Source: Oscillospiraceae bacterium (lineage in GTDB: Bacteria; Bacillota; Clostridia; Oscillospirales; Acutalibacteraceae). Taken from it: a stretch of 10,991 bases of DNA. The stretch covers positions 1 through 10,991 of the forward strand of contig JAQVYP010000047.1 in assembly GCA_029004655.1 (NCBI GenBank), written 5' to 3'. This document shows positions 6,152-10,991 of this stretch, piece by piece (position 1 is the stretch's first letter; each line of letters begins with the position of its first letter). The notes under the pieces are model-generated. The model saw only the letters and a program-made list of their open reading frames with translations, ran no database searches and was not told the origin of the DNA. The translations under genes and the position numbers were made by a program.

Positions 6152-6967
6152 ATGATTTTTTCTGCTAAGGTGGTGTTTGACATAGATATTTTAATTGATA
6201 ATATTAATATACATTATATAGATGAGGGAGAGGGTCAGCCGGTTTTGCTGCTGCACGGTTGGGGCTCTTCTGTTGACGCTTGGCGTGGCATTATTAGTTC
6301 ACTTAAAGGTGTTTGCAGATTTATTGCCCTTGATTTCCCGGGTTGTGGCCAAAGCGGAATGCCGGAAGCGCCTTTAACAATTGACGATTATGCTAACCTT
6401 ATTTTAGAATTTTTGAAAGCAATCAATGTTGAAAATCCTGTTATGATTGGTCATTCCCACGGTGGAAGGGTTATAATGAAGCTTTGCGGCGAGGGTTTGC
6501 TTAATCCTCCAAAAATTGTATTTGTCGATGCTGCAGGCCTAAAACCTAAAAAGAATTTTAAAAGTCAAATTAAAGTGCGTACTTTTAAAACAGTTAAATT
6601 TTTCTTGAAATTGCCTGTCGTCAAAAAATATACTGCTGACACGCTCACAAAAGCCCGTGCGCATTTCGGCTCTTCAGACTACAACAATGCACCCGAGGTC
6701 ATGCGCAAAACACTTGTTAATTTGCTTAATTATGATTTGACCGGCATTGCTGGTAATACCGTGAAAAACATTAAATGCCCTACTCTGCTGATTTGGGGCG
6801 ACAAAGACACCGCAACACCTTTGTATATGGCGCACAAACTTGAGGAATTAATTCCTGATACAGGTCTTTGCGTATTAAAAGACACGGGACATTTTTCGTT
6901 CATCCAAAAGCCGTATGAAGCAGTCGCAATTTTGAAAAGCTTTCTGTCTTATACTAATTCCAATTAA
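6152..6967 (+). CDS. Alpha/beta-fold hydrolase
   Basis: A 271-residue single-domain alpha/beta hydrolase of unknown substrate; family members include esterases, C-C bond hydrolases and dehalogenases. Visible features are the oxyanion-loop motif HGWGSS (35-40), the nucleophile elbow GHSHGG (100-105, Ser102), the acid in WGDKD (215-219, Asp219) and the histidine in DTGHFSF (His247). There is no signal peptide, so it should be cytosolic. The start is uncertain. ATGs at 6146 and 6152 lack a ribosome binding site and directly follow the extended -10; AAGGTGG at 6167-6173 would serve a start near 6180, where only GTG (too close) or ATA is in frame. The open frame back to TTG 6104 begins upstream of the promoter. 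The last codons and the TAA lie within the 157-bp repeat, so the C-terminal YTNSN comes from that element. No functional link to the downstream cell-wall genes is evident. Confidence 0.9.
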   Translation: MIFSAKVVFDIDILIDNINIHYIDEGEGQPVLLLHGWGSSVDAWRGIISSLKGVCRFIALDFPGCGQSGMPEAPLTIDDYANLILEFLKAINVENPVMIGHSHGGRVIMKLCGEGLLNPPKIVFVDAAGLKPKKNFKSQIKVRTFKTVKFFLKLPVVKKYTADTLTKARAHFGSSDYNNAPEVMRKTLVNLLNYDLTGIAGNTVKNIKCPTLLIWGDKDTATPLYMAHKLEELIPDTGLCVLKDTGHFSFIQKPYEAVAILKSFLSYTNSN

Positions 6968-7107
6968 AAAGTGACCAAGATTTGCGAGGATTTTGTTTGT
7001 GAGACAAGGCGGAGGACGAAGGCGGGCTATCGCCCGCCGAGAACGACAACGCAGTCTCGCAAACAAAAGACCGCGAAGATTGGTTGATTTTTATTTGGAA
7101 TTAGTAT
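6951..7107. repeat. 157-bp palindromic element, copy 2
   Basis: Same length, orientation and, by eye, sequence as the copy at 2803-2959. Its first 17 bases are read as the end of the hydrolase gene and supply its stop codon. The right end abuts an AT-rich stretch before the MurF-like gene. There is no T-run after the central GC-rich stem, so it is not a typical terminator, although a transcript through it could fold into a very long hairpin. Confidence 0.9.
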
Positions 7108-7122
7108 TAATATAAATATATT
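7095..7122 (+). promoter_or_regulatory. Possible promoter for the MurF-like/ddl pair
   Basis: TTGGAA (7095-7100), inside the end of the 157-bp repeat, is followed after 16 bases by TATATT (7117-7122). Neither hexamer is consensus and the region is AT-rich, so this is only the best candidate for transcription of the downstream pair. If used, the repeat would provide the -35 element. Confidence 0.2.
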
Positions 7123-7186
7123 GTAGGGTTGCACTTGTGTGCGTCAGGAATCAACGAATTCGGGCGAATATAGAATCCGCCCCTAC
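7123..7186. repeat. REP-like repeat with GTAGGG inverted ends
   Basis: A 64-bp unit bounded by GTAGGG (7123-7128) and CCCTAC (7181-7186). Near its right end GGGCG (7162-7166) can pair with CGCCC (7178-7182). The right end, read on the minus strand, shares TAGGGGCGGAT with 5931-5941. It lies only 16 bp from the end of the 157-bp element and just before the ribosome binding site of the MurF-like gene, so it is probably transcribed as leader. Confidence 0.5.
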
Positions 7187-7215
7187 GATAATTTAAAATA
7201 TAAGGGGTTTTACCT

Positions 7216-8832
7216 TTGGATATTGTTCTATATATAAGTGTGGGTGTTATTGCTGCCAGTGGCCTGTTTGCATTGTGCCGGCAGCTTCAAATGCTTCAGC
7301 AAAGTTCCTATTACCCGTCACGCTATTGGGGTTGGTTAAAGGGTGCAATTCGGGTTAGAACCAACTTGGCACTTATGGGCTTTTTGCTTTTTATTGGGTC
7401 TGCTTGGCCAAGCACAACTTATAATCGGTGCGTTATTTTTGTGCTTGCCGCTCTTTCGTTGATAAGAATTAAATTGTGCTTTTCTGACCGCAGGAAATCG
7501 ATAAAAAAGCTTGTATTTACCGACAGAATCAAACGCACATTTGTCGCTGCCGCTGTTTTTTTAGCTGCTCTTATAACTGTGGGAATACTTTTGGGTGAGA
7601 GTTCCCTTGATCAAAATTCCATCGTCAATGCTGGATTTTTACAGTATATTTTGTTTACAATCTGCGCATTTTTCAGTTTTATTGCTCCTGCCACCTGCCT
7701 CGTTGCGTGGGCAATCACATATCCGATTGAGCAAATGGGTGCCCGTTGGTATGTTAACGATGCGAAAAAGATTTTGAAAAACATGCCTGATTTAAAGGTA
7801 ATCGGTGTCACCGGAAGTTACGGTAAAACCAGCACAAAATTTATTTTGGGCAGAATTCTCAACGAAAAATTCAATGTTGTGGTAACGCCAGAAAGCTTCA
7901 ACACTCCTATGGGTGTTGTGAGAACGGTTCGTGACAAAATTCAGCCTCAAACACAGATTTTCATTGCCGAAATGGGTGCCAAAAACAAAGGTGACATCAA
8001 AGAGATCTGCGAAATTGCAGACCCGACGATAGGAATCATCACATCGGTGGGGCCTCAGCATCTTGACACATTCGGAAATATTGAAACAATTACTTCCACA
8101 AAGTTTGAGCTTGCCGATTGGTGCCAAAATAAAAACGGTAAGGTTTTCCTTAATGCGGACAATGAGATTATCAAAGCCCGAAGTGCAAACTACAATAGTG
8201 TTTTATACGGCACAACTGAAACTTGCGACTGCCGAGCTGAAAATATTGTTTACGGTCCAAGCGGACTGTCTTTTAACATCATAAGCGGCAATTCGGAATT
8301 CAAGGTTTCAACAAAGCTTCTGGGAGTTCACAACGCTCTCAACATCACTGCGGCGGCCGCTGTAGCGTTGGATTTAGGTGTCTCCTGCGACGATATAGCA
8401 TTTGCCGTATCTCAGCTCAAGCCAGTTAATCATCGCTTGGAAATGAAATCCTACCTCGGTGGAAGCACTTTGATTGACGATGCCTATAACGCAAATCCCG
8501 AAGGCTGTCTGGAAGCTGTTAGAATACTCGGCAGTTTCGGGGATATGAAAAAAATCATCGTCACACCCGGTCTTGTGGAGCTTGGGGAAAAGGAATATGA
8601 ATGCAATCGCCGTTTGGGTGAAGAGGCTGCTATTTATGCCGATATAATCATTTTGGTTGGGCCAAAACGTGCTGTTCCGATTGCAGAGGGTGTTAAATCC
8701 CGAGGATTTAATGAAGAAAATCTTCACATTGTGCAAAGCTTTGCCGAGGCTCGCAAGTTATTTACGCCAATGTGCGATAATAATACTGTTATAATTTTTG
8801 AAAATGATTTGCCGGACAATTACGCCGGTTAA
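7216..8832 (+). CDS. Membrane-anchored MurF-like Mur ligase
   Basis: This 538-residue protein couples an N-terminal membrane part to Mur ligase domains. Five hydrophobic segments are visible (about 3-22, 48-65, 71-88, 108-127, 143-168). The ATP-binding central domain starts near 193 with the P-loop VTGSYGKTST (198-207), then EMGAKNKGDI (252-261), VGPQHLDTFG (278-287) and the STKFEL lysine (K297 region). The C-terminal domain has NHRLEM (405-410) and the MurF signature DDAYNANPEG (421-430). MurF adds D-Ala-D-Ala to the muramyl peptide, the last cytosolic precursor step. The usual MurF N-terminal UDP-substrate domain is missing and membrane helices take its place, so the substrate could be membrane-linked (inference). 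Start is TTG with AAGGGG (7202-7207) 8 bases upstream. ddl follows 21 bases after the stop, so the two are probably cotranscribed. Clostridia often have such proteins as I recall; whether it is the main MurF cannot be decided here. Confidence 0.85.
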   Translation: MDIVLYISVGVIAASGLFALCRQLQMLQQSSYYPSRYWGWLKGAIRVRTNLALMGFLLFIGSAWPSTTYNRCVIFVLAALSLIRIKLCFSDRRKSIKKLVFTDRIKRTFVAAAVFLAALITVGILLGESSLDQNSIVNAGFLQYILFTICAFFSFIAPATCLVAWAITYPIEQMGARWYVNDAKKILKNMPDLKVIGVTGSYGKTSTKFILGRILNEKFNVVVTPESFNTPMGVVRTVRDKIQPQTQIFIAEMGAKNKGDIKEICEIADPTIGIITSVGPQHLDTFGNIETITSTKFELADWCQNKNGKVFLNADNEIIKARSANYNSVLYGTTETCDCRAENIVYGPSGLSFNIISGNSEFKVSTKLLGVHNALNITAAAAVALDLGVSCDDIAFAVSQLKPVNHRLEMKSYLGGSTLIDDAYNANPEGCLEAVRILGSFGDMKKIIVTPGLVELGEKEYECNRRLGEEAAIYADIIILVGPKRAVPIAEGVKSRGFNEENLHIVQSFAEARKLFTPMCDNNTVIIFENDLPDNYAG

Positions 8833-8853
8833 TTCTTATAGGAGTTGTTGGTT

Positions 8854-10047
8854 ATGAAAACAAATGTCGCGGTGTTTTTGGGTTGTATGTCTGTTGAACA
8901 TGAAATTTCAATTATTTCGGCAGTTCAGGCTATGCACAGCATGGATACAAACAAATATGAAATCATTCCAATTTACGTTACCAAACAGGGTGAGTTTTTG
9001 AGCGGCGACGTTTTGAAGAATATTGAAGAGTTCAAGGATTTAGCCGCTTTAAAAGAGAAATGCCATCCTGTGTCGCTTGTGAAAGCAAACGGCAGGGTTT
9101 TGATGAAATATCTTGACAATAAAATGTTCAAAAGACAAATGGACATAGAAATCAATGTGGGATTCCCTATCGTTCACGGAACAAACTGTGAAGATGGAAC
9201 CATTCAAGGCTATTTGGAAATGCTAGGTCTGCCATATGTCGGTTGCGATGTTTTAGCCTCCGCTTTGGGAATGGATAAAGTTATTTTCAAAACTGTGCTA
9301 ACTGCTGCCGATGTGCCTGTTTTGCCATGTGTTTCCTTTACTGCAAGGGAATTTTCGGCAAATCATGATACTATCATTAACCAAATCGAGAATCAAATAG
9401 GGTATCCTATTATTATTAAACCCGCAAACTTAGGCTCGAGTGTGGGGATTTCAAAGGTTGAAAACAGAGCCGAACTCGGAGAGGCAATTTGTCTTGCTTG
9501 TTCCTTTGCCGGAAAGGTTTTGGCAGAGCGCGCCGTAACCGCACTTCGTGAAATCAACTGTTCTGTTTTAGGCGATGTTGATAATTGCGAAGCCTCACAG
9601 TTGGAAGAACCGATTATGACTGATAAAATCTTGTCATACGATGATAAATACCGTAGCGGAAGCAAGGGTAAAAGCAGTGAGGGCTCAAAAGGAATGGCCT
9701 CCTTGAGCCGTAAACTTCCTGCCGATTTGCCACAGAGTAAGGCTGAGGAAATCAAAGAAATTGCAAAGAAAGCATTTGTCGCCATGTCGGGCAGCGGCGT
9801 TTGCAGAATCGACTTTATAATGGACACCGCCGATAATGACAAAGTATACGTCAACGAAGCAAACACAATTCCCGGTTCACTCTCCTTTTATCTATGGGAG
9901 GCATCAGGCATTAAATATACCGAGCTGTTAGACCGACTTATCCAGCTGGCATTCAAGCGTGAAAGAAACCGTGATAACATAATGTTTACAATGGACAGCA
10001 ACATTCTTTCAACAAAAAGCTTTGGCTTTAAAGGGTCCAAAAATTAG
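8854..10047 (+). CDS. ddl: D-alanine--D-alanine ligase
   Basis: Ddl joins two D-alanines using ATP, giving the dipeptide that MurF-type ligases attach to the peptidoglycan precursor; it is a cytosolic ATP-grasp enzyme. The 397 residues show SVEHEIS (13-19), HGTNCEDGTIQGYLEMLGLPYVG (start 108), the ATP-grasp stretch IIIKPANLGSSVGISKV (186-202), AERAV (224-228), the omega-loop region DDKYRSGSKGK (263-273), and metal ligands in CRIDF (D320) and VNEANTIPGS (E335, N337). Compared with the textbook protein, Gly is replaced by Cys in GCMS (11) and in HGTNCEDG (112). A tail of some 25 residues after the last domain (KRERNRDNIMF... to KGSKN) looks typical of clostridial Ddl. ATG 8854 is chosen over TTG 8845 because ATAGGAG (8838-8844) is 9 bases before it and MKTNVAVFLG is the normal N-terminus. 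It lies 21 bases after the MurF-like gene. Confidence 0.95.
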   Translation: MKTNVAVFLGCMSVEHEISIISAVQAMHSMDTNKYEIIPIYVTKQGEFLSGDVLKNIEEFKDLAALKEKCHPVSLVKANGRVLMKYLDNKMFKRQMDIEINVGFPIVHGTNCEDGTIQGYLEMLGLPYVGCDVLASALGMDKVIFKTVLTAADVPVLPCVSFTAREFSANHDTIINQIENQIGYPIIIKPANLGSSVGISKVENRAELGEAICLACSFAGKVLAERAVTALREINCSVLGDVDNCEASQLEEPIMTDKILSYDDKYRSGSKGKSSEGSKGMASLSRKLPADLPQSKAEEIKEIAKKAFVAMSGSGVCRIDFIMDTADNDKVYVNEANTIPGSLSFYLWEASGIKYTELLDRLIQLAFKRERNRDNIMFTMDSNILSTKSFGFKGSKN

Positions 10048-10048
10048 C

Positions 10049-10113
10049 ATTGGTGGAACAATAAGTCATTATAATTCCACCAATTTATTCTGAAATAATT
10101 AGTATTGGTGGAA
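10049..10113 (+). promoter_or_regulatory. Hairpin with alternative pairing that could mask the CDF ribosome binding site
   Basis: ATTGGTGGAA occurs twice (10049-10058 and 10104-10113) with its exact complement TTCCACCAAT between them (10075-10084). The middle arm can pair with the first copy, forming a hairpin with an inner ATAA/TTAT stem and GTCA loop, or with the second, which contains GGTGGA, the presumed ribosome binding site of the CDF gene 7 bases before its ATG. These folds exclude each other. The two copies lie in a 23-base direct repeat beginning AATTAG. The T-tract after the first hairpin is weak, so a simple ddl terminator is a poorer but possible explanation. Confidence 0.45.
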
Positions 10114-10119
10114 CAAATA

Positions 10120-10991
10120 ATGACAACACTTCTTATAAATTTATTTGTCAAAGACAAAAATGAGCTCGGAAACCCGGCGGTTCGTGGAAAAATCGGCAAC
10201 ATTGGCGCATTTGTGGGTATTTTCTGCAATATATTTCTGTTTGTAATTAAATTTATTGCCGGTACGCTGGCAGGTTCTGTGTCATTAGTTGTCGACGCTT
10301 TCAACAACTTGTCCGACATTGGTTCATCTGTGGTAACCCTTATTGGATTCAAGATTTCCAACAAACCTGCTGACAGCGAGCATCCGTTTGGCCATGGCAG
10401 AATGGAATATATGTCTGCCACCGGTGTTTCGCTTTTAATTATAATGGTCGGTGTGGAATTGTTTAAAACCTCACTTGACAAAGTTCTGCACCCGGAAGCA
10501 TTAACAATCAGCTTACTCACATTTATAGTGCTTGTTATTTCAATATGCATTAAACTTTGGATGGCATTTTTCAATCGAAATCTTGGCGGTATTATCAACT
10601 CATCTGCTTTGAAAGCAACATCTCTTGACTCGTTGAGCGACTGTGTTGCCACCTCGGCAGTTTTAATTTCAATGATCATTGCAAAAATATTTGAAGTTAA
10701 TATTGACCCTTATGTTGGTATAGCAGTTGCCGTATTCATCATTTATTCGGGTGCCCGCAATGCCAAAGAAACTCTCGATCCGCTGCTTGGAATGCCGACC
10801 GATGACAATATTGTCAAGGAAATTGAAAATTACGTTCTTTCCTACGATGATTTTGTCGGCGTTCATGATTTAATTGTTCATAACTACGGTCCGGGTCGCA
10901 GTTTCGCCTCACTTCATGTTGAGGTTCCTATGGATATAGATATCGTGCGTTGCCATGAACAAATTGATTTGTGTGAACGCTATATTCTGGA
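10120..10991 (+). CDS. Cation diffusion facilitator (CDF) transporter, 3' end outside window
   Basis: The frame is open from ATG 10120 to the window end, 290 codons. CDF proteins export divalent metal ions in exchange for protons as membrane homodimers. Visible are membrane helices from about 27 onward, the TM2 motif DAFNNLSD (59-66), HPFGHGRMEY (88-97) after it, the TM5 motif SLDSLSD (168-174), and after about 220 the start of the cytoplasmic dimer domain (VGVHDLIVHNYGPG). Aligned on E. coli FieF, whose transport site is D45/D49/H153/D157, the site here is N62/D66/D170/D174. An Asn-Asp-Asp-Asp site without His is what I recall for manganese exporters such as pneumococcal MntE, so Mn(II) is a reasonable guess, not shown. 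GGTGGA at 10107-10112 is the likely ribosome binding site, embedded in the repeated, hairpin-forming leader. It starts 72 bases after ddl in the same direction. Confidence 0.92.
   Translation, partial: MTTLLINLFVKDKNELGNPAVRGKIGNIGAFVGIFCNIFLFVIKFIAGTLAGSVSLVVDAFNNLSDIGSSVVTLIGFKISNKPADSEHPFGHGRMEYMSATGVSLLIIMVGVELFKTSLDKVLHPEALTISLLTFIVLVISICIKLWMAFFNRNLGGIINSSALKATSLDSLSDCVATSAVLISMIIAKIFEVNIDPYVGIAVAVFIIYSGARNAKETLDPLLGMPTDDNIVKEIENYVLSYDDFVGVHDLIVHNYGPGRSFASLHVEVPMDIDIVRCHEQIDLCERYIL

Noticed and set aside
6951..7107. Palindromic element as the hydrolase terminator
   Set aside because: The long hairpin lacks a T-tract after a compact stem, and an identical copy sits where no gene needs termination.
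8845..8853. TTG start at 8845 for ddl
   Set aside because: It directly abuts the AGGAG-type site; ATG 8854 has proper spacing and gives the standard Ddl N-terminus.
10048..10119. yybP-ykoY manganese riboswitch before the CDF gene
   Set aside because: The leader is only 72 bases after ddl and lacks the conserved loops of that riboswitch; only simple complementary arms are present.
10044..10679. 211-codon minus-strand open frame
   Set aside because: Antisense to the clear CDF transporter; no recognisable domain and no ribosome binding site of note.

Overview
The window looks like chromosome from a low-to-moderate GC, endospore-forming Firmicute of the class Clostridia, most likely an anaerobic Oscillospiraceae/Ruminococcaceae-type gut or rumen bacterium. 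The evidence is a full-length SpoIIE behind a Spo0A-like promoter, AGGAG-type ribosome binding sites, TTG starts, an oxygen-labile-type dihydroxy-acid dehydratase, and clostridial-style variants of the cell-wall ligases. No phage, plasmid, tRNA, rRNA, CRISPR or insertion-sequence transposase was seen.

Layout. 1-774 (+): 3' part of a Cys-rich conserved hypothetical protein, ending at a bidirectional hairpin terminator shared with the converging ilvD. 882-2549 (-): ilvD, with a near-consensus promoter 17-bp spaced. 2550-3366: a long non-coding stretch with the first 157-bp palindromic repeat, a small GC-rich hairpin repeat, a decayed gene fragment resembling the N-terminus of RelA/SpoT-domain proteins, and the spoIIE terminator. 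3367-5679 (-): spoIIE, with a TTG start and a promoter whose -35 overlaps a consensus Spo0A box and has an abnormal 22-bp spacer. 5680-6151: regulatory region between divergent genes. 6152-6967 (+): alpha/beta hydrolase whose last codons and stop lie inside the second, identical 157-bp repeat (6951-7107). 7216-8832 and 8854-10047 (+): a tightly spaced pair, a membrane-anchored MurF-like ligase and a D-Ala-D-Ala ligase. 10120-10991 (+): 5' part of a cation diffusion facilitator, preceded by a hairpin that could alternatively mask its ribosome binding site.

How the genes work together. The MurF-like protein and Ddl catalyse consecutive steps: Ddl makes D-Ala-D-Ala and MurF-type ligases attach it to the muramyl peptide. 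SpoIIE activates sigma-F in the forespore, and IlvD acts in branched-chain amino acid synthesis; these are independent transcription units. The most noteworthy points are the two identical 157-bp palindromes, the MurF-like enzyme in which membrane helices replace the usual N-terminal substrate domain, the three-arm complementary arrangement before the CDF gene, and the spoIIE promoter architecture. I see no clear new multi-gene system; the repeat family and the CDF leader are the best candidates for undescribed elements.
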